Source: Cordia subcordata
Lineage: Eukaryota; Streptophyta; Magnoliopsida; Boraginales; Cordiaceae
Reading direction: 5' to 3'
Assembly: GCA_028554755.1 (NCBI GenBank)
Contig: JAPTOF010000001.1
Span: 384,501 to 448,500, forward strand
DNA: 64,000 nt
A program made the position numbers and the translations under genes. The notes under the pieces are model-generated. The model was not told the origin of the DNA, did not search any database, and worked only from the letters and a program-made list of their open reading frames with translations. Positions 45,001 to 54,998 of the stretch are shown one piece after another (positions within the stretch are counted from its first letter, which is position 1; each line of letters opens with the position of its first letter).

Positions 45001-46428
45001 ATGTCGTCTTTTCTTTTTTGTCTCCTTATGTTTTCTTCTCTGCATGCATGCAATGGCCGACCACTTGACCTTAGTGCTGATGATAAACAGATTTTGCTAT
45101 CTGGGAAGGTGAGTTTATCATGTTTTTTACTTTAATTTTTTGTTCTTCTTACAGAAAACTTCTTCACCCAGATTTTTCTTTACGTAAAAATATACCCAAT
45201 AAAATAATGAATTATTAAACAGAACAAAGTTAATTTAAAGACGTATCTGTATCTAATATTGCTCTTATTGTTTGTGCAGGATGCAAGATCTTCATTAACA
45301 GCACAGAAAATTAAATCACAGGAAAGAATCTGGGCTAAAATTGATGAAGGTAGTGTCTACGAGAGTCGGAGGAATTCAAGGGCTCCAGAAATCAAAGAGC
45401 GAGATATTAAAGGTTGCAACTCCCAGACTTCTTATAGTTAATGCGCTAGAAAAGATATTTGTTTTCTTTTGTAATAATATGAGATATTTCTCTAGTTACT
45501 TTTGCTATTTATTATACTTATAGTTTTTCTTGCTTTCTTTGACCTCTGACTGTCATTCATTGTTCATCAAACAATGAAGACTTGAAAGTTAATAGCCATA
45601 CAGCATAGGCTTCATGGTATAGAGTACTGTCACAAAAGTTGCATGTATCATTATTTCATGACAAGCTTATATAGTATTACTATGATTTATTTGTACATAT
45701 ATAAAGATATACATGATTTCATCATCCTTCTACCTTTTACTCTTCTCTTCCTTTCCTTTTCCACTTTGGTGATAATGATAATGTTATTATTTAATCATTA
45801 TCAGATATTTTCTGAATTTTTCTTCAGTTTTTTGGCTAGTTCTAAATATTATATACTTTTCTTGCCTGGCAACAGGGACTATGTTGCAAGAAACATCTTT
45901 CAGAGCCCTCGAAGAGACAAGTGTAGAGGTAAACTATTCGAGCTTAATTTTCAGTTAATTCCTAATATGCATCAAAAAAGAAATAAAATACTTAATCAGA
46001 ATGCGGAAATTAAATATTTAGCTAGTAAAAATGATGGCTGAGATGGTGGGCCATGTGCTAATTTATCATGTCCTTCATAAGGTAAACAAGGGCAGATGGG
46101 CATGCATGTCTGCATGCACGTACTTTAATTTGTTGCAGATATACATGCATGACGAGTATAAAGCGCTCAGTAAGTCTACTTGCAAGAAGACGTAATATAT
46201 GAAACTTGGAAATTTCGCTTAATTAATGGTCTTATAGCGTGGTGATTAATTAATTCCGATGTTTGGCAGAAATGGAAGAGGCAAACAGCATGGCCGACGT
46301 TGCAGTCTGTGCCAAATGATGAAACGACTGATGAGGAAGTGGATCATTTTAACGATAATGAGATTCCAGAAGACGTGGTGGTTATGGACTACGCTCAACC
46401 CCAACGCAAACCACCCATCCACAACTGA
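45001..46428 (+). CDS. GOLVEN/RGF/CLEL signalling-peptide precursor
   Basis: Four exons join in frame with GT-AG introns: 45001-45108, 45280-45412, 45876-45928 and 46270-46428, giving 150 residues. Residues 1 to about 19 (MSSFLFCLLMFSSLHACNG) form a signal peptide. The middle is charged and variable. The C-terminus is VVVMDYAQPQRKPPIHN followed directly by the stop. The last 13 residues match the GOLVEN/ROOT MERISTEM GROWTH FACTOR pattern DY..P...PP.HN. In this family Tyr is sulfated by TPST, a Pro is hydroxylated, and the peptide is released by subtilases and perceived by RGI/RGFR receptor kinases to control root meristem size and gravitropism. A second donor at 45350 (GAAG|GTAGTG) has the same phase and would give a 129-residue form. 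The family call is firm; the exact orthologue is not. Confidence 0.9.
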
Positions 46429-46680
46429 TAATTACCCCGCCTAGCTAGCTACCAAGCCTACAGGCATGCATGTAATCATCACAAAAAAAAAAAAAAAGCG
46501 ACTTTCATTTTCTTTAATTGATATATATATATATATACACACATATATATAGAGCGACAGAGGAGAGCATCTTAATTAATTTCATGTTTGTTACGTTGCA
46601 TGGACCATCAAGTTTTTCTGTTTTTTTCCTTCTTTTGTTTTGTTTTTGGGTGGTTGTTGGTATTCAGCTTGTTAGGTAAA

Positions 46681-47554
46681 GAGTTAAATTCAAATAAATT
46701 TTTAATGCTAATATTTTTTTTCATTTTAGTCCTTATTATTGCAAATAATTCATACAAGTCCTCAATGTTTACTTATTATAGTCAAACTAGTCCCTGCAAT
46801 TAGAGTTAAATTTAAATAAGTCCCTAATGTTTACATATTTTTTAATTTTAATCCCTATTGTTTCAAATAATTCATGCAAGTCTCCAATGTTTAATTATTA
46901 TGGTCAGATTAATCTTTACAATTAGAATGGACGTTAGTTTTGACGAAAATATCCCAAATGACCTCAAACATAAAAGCAATTGACAATCTTACCCTTTGCG
47001 CTATAAAACGAAATCCGATTATCTATTTTTTTAAGCAAGAATTCCTAGCCAAAAAGAAAAAAAGTAGTAGGAATTTAACATTTTGGATGATAGTTATTGC
47101 ATTCTTTGCATATTTGAATTTATTGTGAACTTTTATAAGACACATTAAACATCTGATTAAAATTTTTTAATGAAAATTAGAAACTTTATTGTCTAAAAAT
47201 TATTCTATAATGAAATTCACAGTACAAAAGTTCAATGTATTATAATCAACTAAGAATAAGAAAAAAAAAGAAAATAAAATTAGTTCCAATCTTTTTTATT
47301 CATTTTTTCTTAAAACAAGGACTAACTTAAATAAGTTTGTCAAATAATGGGGACTAGTATGAATTATTTTCAAATAATGGGGACTAGTTTGACTAATTTT
47401 GTGAAACATTGGGAATAATATAATTTTTTTAAAATAATAAGGACTAATCTGATTACATTTATAAAACATTAAGGACTAATTTGGACATTTTAAAACAACA
47501 AGGACCACTTTGAAAAAATGGAGAAACAATAGGGACTTATTGTGAAATTTACCC
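46681..47554. mobile_element. Long-TIR fold-back element, Mutator-like
   Basis: Both arms contain short units resembling TTTAGTCCCTATTGTTT at roughly 40-60 bp spacing, in opposite orientation on the two sides. The ends are GAGTTAAATTC (left) and, reversed, GGGTAAATTTC (right). The 9-bp flanks TTAGGTAAA (46672-46680) and TTAGATAAA (47555-47563) match at 8 of 9. The interior has no transposase. It lies about 250 bp after the GOLVEN stop. Confidence 0.8.
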
Positions 47555-47593
47555 TTAGATAAACGGTCGTGTGGAGAGTGCATGACTTATTTA

Positions 47594-47717
47594 GTGGGTG
47601 TTTGGCTTTGCTTATTTTAGACGCTTGTAAGTTTTTAGAAAAAAAAAACATCCTTTTACCTATTTTTTTACTGTTTAGATGCTAATAAGCACCAAATAAG
47701 CAAAGCCAAACACCCTC
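47594..47717. mobile_element. Tourist-like (PIF/Harbinger) MITE
   Basis: This is a 124-bp element with 24-bp terminal inverted repeats and one mismatch, starting G(T/A)GGGTGTTTGGC. The flanks are TTA (47591-47593) and TTA (47718-47720), the target preference of PIF/Harbinger MITEs. Confidence 0.85.
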
Positions 47718-47720
47718 TTA

Positions 47721-49400
47721 ATTAGGGGCCAAAATATATTATTGCAAAACTTGGAACCTAATTAGCATGTGACAGTCGCGCTCTCCCTTGATCTTTCAGT
47801 AATATTGATGCAATTAATTGCCATATACACGGGGCGTAGAAGATGAGTAGGATTAGTAATTAGATTAGAAGATGGGTTAATCTAGACGTTGGGTTAATAA
47901 TTGAGAGATTGGGTCTTAGCAATAGATGAAGAAGGAGATACGCACGTTGGATATTTATAGACTGGTCACCGCCCCAACTATTGAATGTTCGTATGTTGGG
48001 AACTTCTGTGATGGACTTGGAAGAGTTAAATGTGCCTCAAAAGTGTAGATGTCGTAAAACAACAAATATAGGTGAGAGTGTAAATATAAGAAAGTTTGAC
48101 ATGGCAAGAAAAAACACGAAAGTACGTTGAAGCTCTGCCTCTGGTAACCGCGGAATAATGAAGAAAGATGTTTGGAGGAAGAAGATGGGAAACCATTTCT
48201 ATTGGCCAAGTAATCGGACCAGGGGGGTCGCATTCAACTCATTGTACAAAATCTACTACTTTACCAGATATATTTCTTTATTACTTATTCACGCTACTAA
48301 TACATGGGCAGTAGCAGATCTTGATTAAAAACTAGAGGTAGATCAAAGTATGGTGTGGAAAAACTCAAATTGATATGAATGGAGGGTGCCTTTAGAATTT
48401 GTTTTTCTCACATACTCGATCAAACATTGTATACAATAGCTTATAGAAGGATATAAATTAAAAATCTAGAAGTTTGACAAAAGTGAGTGCTGATTATTTC
48501 AGGCTAGGAATTTCTAATTAGGAACTTTTTGGACATGGTTAATTGATCTCTGGAACTTTGAAATTGATCGACCAGTCTAACAAATTAAATTGAAATGGAA
48601 CAAGCACAATTATATTGTTGAACATTTCTACATCAGGATGGTGAATTCCACCATCCTCACAAAGACTCAAGTGGAACAGTCAAGCGCCAGGTTCCAAAAC
48701 CGGGGCAGCACCCGGAATGTTCACGCCGACGTCCTCGATGATATTCTTGTTACACAAGTAGCCATTATTACTGTTATTAAATTGAATTGCTTCACAAGAA
48801 ACTAAGACAGAGAAAGGTCTGTTTTGATGACTTGCGCCGTCCTCTCGGAAAATTTTGGCAATTTTAATTGATTAAAATGGCACGACTAGATGTTGTCGCC
48901 TTCAAAGGTACGGAATGAATATCTAAGCACGTGATATTCTGCAATCTAGAGGTAAGTTTTTGTGGACACGATGCTTCTTGTACAATAAACAATTGCTAGT
49001 GCCCGGCCCCATTTTACTTGCCCTTTTTCATATGCTTTTGTCCTTACACTTTCCTTGTACTTGACGGAGGTTTTTGACCGATTGATTAAATGTCGATGTA
49101 TAAATTGATAAACTTTTTATGAAAATATAAGATGCAAACTTATATGTCTATTAAATCTAAAATGAGCCAAATATAATTTCTTAAACTTTGTGAGTTACAC
49201 CCCACCTTTTTTAATTATATTGTTTTGTTTTAAATTCCGTTATGTTAGGAGGGGTTTGACGGCTTTACAATGAATGATCTATAGATAACACGGTGCGCTG
49301 CGCTGTAACTGATCACTGCTCCCCCAACACGTTTATCAAAGTCTTCATAGAATGTTGACCTTTGGGAATGACCAATCCACCTTCTTCCCCACTTTTGCTT
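47721..49400. other. Intergenic, no gene seen
   Basis: No supportable gene. A short, more GC-rich patch at about 48640-48760 has an ORF on each strand but no recognizable domain. The right end contains the LDH promoter. Confidence 0.5.
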
Positions 49401-49412
49401 CCCCCATTCCTT

Positions 49413-49420
49413 CTATATAA
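49413..49420 (+). promoter_or_regulatory. TATA box of the LDH gene
   Basis: CTATATAA lies about 95 bp before the LDH ATG. It also shows that the in-frame ATG at 49362 is upstream of the promoter and not the start. Confidence 0.8.
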
Positions 49421-49446
49421 AGCGTTCAATCTCAGTCCCCAGGAAG

Positions 49447-49472
49447 GACACACACACACACACACACACAGA
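49447..49472. repeat. CA microsatellite in the LDH leader
   Basis: About 11 CA units in the presumed 5' UTR, between the TATA box and the ATG. Confidence 0.9.
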
Positions 49473-49514
49473 GAACACAAACTCAACACAACACAAACTC
49501 AAATCACCACAACC

Positions 49515-51333
49515 ATGCACAAGAGCACATCCTCTTCCACACTGGGCCCAGGCGGCCTGGACATGAGCCAGGCCTTCTTCAAGCCCATAACCAACGCGGC
49601 CCCACCTTCACCCACCAAGCGCCACACCAAGATCTCCGTCATCGGTGTTGGCAACGTCGGGATGGCCATAGCCCAAACCATCCTAACCCAAGACTTAGCC
49701 GATGAGCTCGCCCTCGTCGACGCCAAGGCCGATAAGCTCCGCGGCGAAATGCTCGACCTCCAACACGCTGCTGCCTTCCTCCCCCGCACTAAAATCGACG
49801 CCTCCGTTGACTACGAAGTCACCGCTGGCTCTGACCTCTGCATCGTCACCGCCGGCGCACGCCAGATCCCCGGCGAGAGTAGGCTTAATCTGATACAAAG
49901 GAACTTAGCTATGTTCAAGGCTATTATTCCTCCTTTGGCTAAACACTCACCTGAGTGCATATTGTTGATCGTGTCCAACCCTGTTGACGTTTTGACTTTC
50001 GTGGCTTGGAAATTATCCGGGTTTCCGGCGAATAGGGTCATCGGGTCGGGCACTAACTTGGATTCATCTCGGTTCCGTTTCTTGATTGCGGATCATCTTG
50101 ACGTTAATGCACAGGACGTGCAGGTGAGTTGGCATTGTGAATATTAATTATTATCACTTATTCATAGCCCCCTTTATTCTTTATTACGAACGTTATCATG
50201 ATTGTGATTTACTTGTCTTTCTTATTTTACTCTATATATATATATATGTATATATATGAGATCAAGTGTGGTAGGTGATAATACGTGCACAATTAGGTGG
50301 AATTTAGTTCCCATTTTCCATTGTCACTATGTTAATCTTGTGTAGGGACCGACCAAGAGAAAGAAGGGGGTCGGGGGGGGGGTGTGGAAATCTTAACGTA
50401 TGGTAGGAAAAACATGTCATACATAAAAAAATTCTGATGCACACGTAAGGTTTTGGTAAAGTAGGTTACTGGGTGAAAATATGATTTTGGCGAAGGCTGT
50501 CATGCTACGGTCTTTATGGAAAAATACAGCTGCAAGACATGTACGTTGGTTTTACATTCCTCTCAATTTGTTTAATATATAATTGCTTTTTTTGACAAAG
50601 TCTGTGATGCTAAAGTCTTTATTAATTTATTGTTGCACAGACGAATATTTTTTTATAGTCTCTTTCGGCTTAGATTAGAAGATCGCTCTTGGATAATATT
50701 AGATGTTTCCATCAAAAAAAGAAAAAAAAAAAAAGAAGAAGAAGAAGAAGAAGAAGAAGAAGAAGAAGAAGACAATATTAGACTGTGCATAAGCCAATAA
50801 GCTGCAAGCTTCTTGTTTTTGATTTGTCTTAATTAGCAATGAGGGTATATAGGATGATGTCCCTTTTTATCTTTTGTCGACTGGACTAGGCCTACATTAT
50901 TGGGGAGCACGGAGACAGTTCGGTAGCACTATGGTCGAGCATAAGCGTGGGTGGTGTTCCAATCCTCAGCTTTTTAGAAAGGCAGCAAATAGCGTACGAG
51001 AAGGAAACATTGGAGAAGATTCGCAAAGAAGTGGTGCAAAGTGCATACGAAGTGATTAATCTCAAAGGCTACACATCTTGGGCTATTGGCTACTCTGTGG
51101 CCAACCTAGCACGAAGCATACTGAGGGACCAGCGCAGGATTCACCCTGTTTCGGTTCTCGCTACCGGCTTCTACGGCCTCGACGGCGGTGAGCTGTTCCT
51201 CAGCTTGCCTGCTCAGATCGGTAGGAGCGGAGTCTTGGGTGTCACTAATTTGCATCTTACTGATTATGAGGCCCAACAGCTTCAGAGGTCAGCTAAGACC
51301 ATACTTGAGGTCCAAAGCCATTTGGCTATTTGA
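49515..51333 (+). CDS. L-lactate dehydrogenase, NAD-dependent
   Basis: Two exons (49515-50123 and 50890-51333) join in phase 0 to give 350 residues, the usual plant length. The enzyme reduces pyruvate to L-lactate with NADH in the cytosol, a fermentative route induced by low oxygen. The Rossmann glycine motif GVGNVGMA is at 44-51. The substrate loop ARQIPGESR (115-123) has Gln at the position that separates lactate from malate dehydrogenases. SNPVDV and LDSSRFR follow, and the catalytic His is in GEHGDSS (His210). The N-terminal 35 residues are a plant-type extension. The ATG at 49515 is preferred over 49362 because of the TATA box between them. The 766-bp intron carries a GAA array. The upstream spacer contains no other gene. 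The call is secure; induction by hypoxia is family knowledge. Confidence 0.96.
50735..50771. repeat. GAA/AGA microsatellite in the LDH intron
   Basis: About 12 AGA units follow an A-rich tract in the LDH intron. Confidence 0.9.
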
Positions 51334-51399
51334 GGACCAATTAAAATCGTCCCAGTCCTGATTTTGTATTCCACACCATTTACAATGTCTTTTCCCTGC

Positions 51400-53498
51400 A
51401 TGTTTTTGATGGTTTTGTTTTATGTAGTTCAACGTTTTTCATTTTAAACATTACATGAACTAGGTGAATAATAGCACATAATGAAGTTTCATTATGTTCT
51501 TTTCAACTATGTTTTGGTTAAGTCTTATGCAATATAATCAATAAAAATGACGATGTGGGTTCAGTGACTAGATAATTAGTAATAGATAATACAGGTTTAC
51601 TTAGTTTTTTTTTGTAGAAAGACAAGAATGACACTGGATTTCATAGAAGAGAAATTCAATTGGCTTGGTGCGGTTATTCACTTTGCTTTTCTAAAGCAAC
51701 TTATGGGCTCCAAGGAAGAAGAAGAAGAAAAAAAAAGGGTAGAATCGAGAGATATATGAGTATCACACTTCGTTAAACTAGCTTTTTAAAGCAATTTCAC
51801 TTGAGCAATTAAAAGTCAAGTTGCTCGATGCCTTGTACTTCGTCATGATGCACTATGATGAAGAAGGTACTTGCACTCTGCTTCAGTACTCTCCTATGAG
51901 GTTCTCCACAGCTAAGAATTGTCAGCTTGGCCGCTTTGTAGCTGAAAGGTCGACATCTCTCTGATGTTTTTATCAACTATCTTGGCTTCCTTATCATTTC
52001 CTTGAGCTGCTCGTGTGTACCTGTCTTTTTTTCTTTTTAGAGGTTACGCCGATTTAGATGAGAATTCTTTTAAGGGATGAGACCCCTTGAACATTGTTCT
52101 TTAAAAGTACCTTAATTGCGTCAGGAGGATTTTTAAGAATGTGAATGTCGGATGTGTGGAAAAGTCCAAAGTTGGTGAGCAAAATTGCATATTTGTGAAC
52201 TTTCCAATAAATGAGATTGACCCACTTGGTGGCTTGCCACATAATACCGCTTTGTTTTTCCTCTCTAGGGTTGGCCCATGGAGGATTACTTGATCCACGA
52301 TCCTCCTTCTTGCTCATCTTTTGTGCGCGCTTCTTTTGATGGGTCAACTGCTACTCTTGGATTACGTTTGATATGTTAAAATGAAATGACCTTTCCAAGT
52401 TTCTCTTCCTTTTCTTTTATTTGGTAAAAGTAATTGGATTTAAAAAGCCTATTCTAAGAGAAACTAGTTTTCTATACATAAAATATAAGAGTACTAGTTA
52501 ATTAATTAAGATAGGCAAATTGCAGCGGCACATTAGTGCCTGATACAGAATGCGCCATGACAAGTGTTTGCCATCACCCAAAACTTCTTATATATTGACA
52601 ACATTCATGATAACAAGAATACATGAAGCAGTGATATTCATTATAGAGTGTTTGTCCATCCGTGCAACCTAAAGTCATCATCAAAATTTACCGACTAGTG
52701 ATTTTATTTGTAAAATATTGTGCAGTCCAACCTATCGTTACGTTGATCAGATTTTATGACCATGTATTTATCTTTAATTATTTAATATAAAAACGAAAAC
52801 CATTTTTGTATTTTAGATGGCTTTACAATTTTGCATCTTGTTAATTAATATATGCTTTCACAAATATTTCCAAGTATTTTAGAGTTGGAATAAAATTTTT
52901 ATATCTTCTCCAAACATTTTTGTTTGCCCCTCATCTGGAGCTTCTCCTAGCTCTGAGTCGAAGTGTGAAACTTTGAACGATTGCATTGATATTGTCAAAC
53001 AAATTTGTTTTACATAGATCTAATTCGAGGATTCCTAGTGATTGGGCCATAAATTAGTCCTGATTCATCCCTCCATTCGGGCTTGGCCTATCAAGGCTTT
53101 GCCACCCCAGTCTCCTTACATCGAATAGCCCTTTTGGATGCCTGTTATGCTTGGCTCGGCTATATAATGATAATTATAAGCACACTAGACACGAGAAACT
53201 CATTTTCTCTTTCAGGAGTAAATATGTCACTCTCTGTATAAAATTAATTTCTTCCTCCCTTTCACTTCTTCTTTTGTTTTTTTCGAAAGAAAAAAGTAAA
53301 CCAAGAACGCACATAATCATTGAAACTTATTTTCTTCACAATTTTATTCAATCCAAACAAAATATTAATCCCCTTTTCTTCATGCTTTCACGATGTTTTC
53401 CCTTTTATATCCTTTATCTTGAGTTCCGGTCTTATAGTACAGAGTCCGCTAGCTAGTGAATAAGAAAACATTCTCCAAAGAAGTACTAGTTGTTTAAT
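51400..53498. other. Intergenic, no gene seen
   Basis: After the LDH 3' UTR there is no supportable coding region. ORFs at 51840-51960 and 52054-52347 (minus) have fairly ordinary codon-like composition but no domain I recognize. They may be remnants. Confidence 0.5.
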
Positions 53499-53507
53499 TT
53501 TCTAAAA

Positions 53508-53962
53508 GGACAAATTCCACAAATAGTTTTTATTATTTACAAAAAATATTAGTTTGGTCCTTATTATTTTAAAAGTGACCTATTTAGTCCCTATCATATT
53601 TAAAAAGTGTCACTTTGGTTCCTATTATTTCAAAAGTAATCAATTTAGTCCCCAATATTTGTAAAAAGTGACCTCATTGGTCCCATTTTAACCTTAGAAA
53701 TGGCCATGACCCAAAATTAAACCTGAAAGATGGTCATGTAATAGTCACTTGACTAATAAATGGGGACAGAAATTGATATTTTTTGCAGAAATTAACACCT
53801 TTGGCAAATGTTAAGGATTAAATGGGTTACTATTGAAATAATAGGAACTAAATTCACTTTTTTCACAAACATTGAGGACCAAATAGGCCACTTTTGAAAT
53901 AAATAGGGGTTAAACTGGTATTTTTTTTTTATAAACAATGGGGATTATTTGTGAAATTTCCC
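53508..53962. mobile_element. Long-TIR fold-back element, Mutator-like
   Basis: 455 bp. The left arm carries repeated TTTAGTCCCTATTATTT-like units at about 45-bp spacing and the right arm carries their reverse complements. The ends are GGACAAATTCCACAAATA (left) and, reversed, GGGAAATTTCACAAATAA (right). The 9-bp flanks TTTCTAAAA (53499-53507) and TTATTAAAA (53963-53971) match at 7 of 9. It shares unit type and end sequence with the element at 46681-47554, so the two are one family. Confidence 0.8.
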
Positions 53963-53979
53963 TTATTAAAACATACCAC

Positions 53980-54664
53980 CAGTGATGAAGCTAGGATTTG
54001 TACTTGGGGGGCAAAGTATTAAATTTTTTACTCAAAACATTAATAAATTTTTTAACAAAGTTCCCTACATAGAAAATAGCACAAGTACATTATAATTATA
54101 GAATATAGATATGCATTAAGCCCAAAAAACATATTTCTAATTCTCCAAACACTTTTTTTCTTAATTCTCCAAACACTTTTGAGTATATATAAAAATAGTT
54201 ATTTCTAATTTATTAACCCAAAAAGCCAACTGTACATCTGTTTTGGTTTCTTCTCTTATATAGCAAAAAAAATTAAAAAGATCAATACTTAAGTAGTGGA
54301 CAACCTGTTTCTCTATAAAATATATTGTTACCAAAAAGAATAATTAATAAAGATGCCAAAGTTTAACAAAATATCACTAACTAAATTTTTAGTAAAGAAT
54401 TGATGATATTATTATGAAAATCATTAAAAATGAACTAAATAACAGAAAAATTTAAGATTAAATTGCTAATTAAGTTTAATAATTTTTTAAATGGAAGGAA
54501 TAAATAATAAAAATATATTTACTATTATATTTTCTTGGGTTGGGGGGCGAAAATGCAAATACAAAATTTTTAATTAAACAAATACCCAAAAAACTTAGAT
54601 TTTTATCATTTTTTTTGGCTAGAGGGGCCACTGCCCCTACTTGCAACCCCTACATCCACCATTG
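53980..54664. mobile_element. hAT-like non-autonomous element
   Basis: The left end CAGTGATGAAGCTAGG and the right end, reversed, CAATGGTGGATGTAGG are imperfect inverted repeats of the hAT CAGTGGCGGA type. The 8-bp flanks CATACCAC (53972-53979) and CTTACCAC (54665-54672) match at 7 of 8. The interior is AT-rich and non-coding. Confidence 0.75.
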
Positions 54665-54770
54665 CTTACCACACTTGACTACTTGAGCAAGTCTTCCATC
54701 TCGAGGAAGGAACGTACACTCTTCGCTTAATTAAGTCTTCAATTTCAATAACTGGTTTAAGAAAGGAACA

Positions 54771-54998
54771 AAGGTTCTGTTTGAATTGGTTTTTTAAAGA
54801 AAAATTATTTTTTTCTTAAAAAAGTTAAATTAAATTTGCAATAATTATTTGTTTGGCTTTCAAAAAAGGTTAACTTCTGAAAAAAAACTCAAATATAATT
54901 TTTTTAGAAGTCAGAATTTTCAGCTTCTAAAAAAAATATTTTCAAAAATTGTTTAAAAAAGTAATTTTTAAAAAAGTCAATCTAAATGGGCCCAAAGT
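54771..54998. mobile_element. MITE-like inverted repeat, copy B
   Basis: This is the reverse complement of copy A (13707-13940), with shared blocks TTAGAAGCTGAAAATT and GACTTCTAAAAAAA and similar ends (TCTGTTTGAATTGG on the left, GTCAATCTAAATGGGC on the right). Confidence 0.75.

Noticed and set aside
45643..46041. 132-codon ORF within the GOLVEN locus
   Set aside because: It spans intron 2, exon 3 and intron 3 in a different frame from the coding exons; AT-rich translation without a domain.
49362..49514. In-frame N-terminal extension of lactate dehydrogenase
   Set aside because: A TATA box and CA array lie downstream of this ATG, and the 51 extra residues do not look like LDH; the ATG at 49515 fits the family length.
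52054..52347. 97-codon minus-strand ORF after LDH
   Set aside because: It contains a hydrophilic stretch but nothing I can tie to a family; could be chance.
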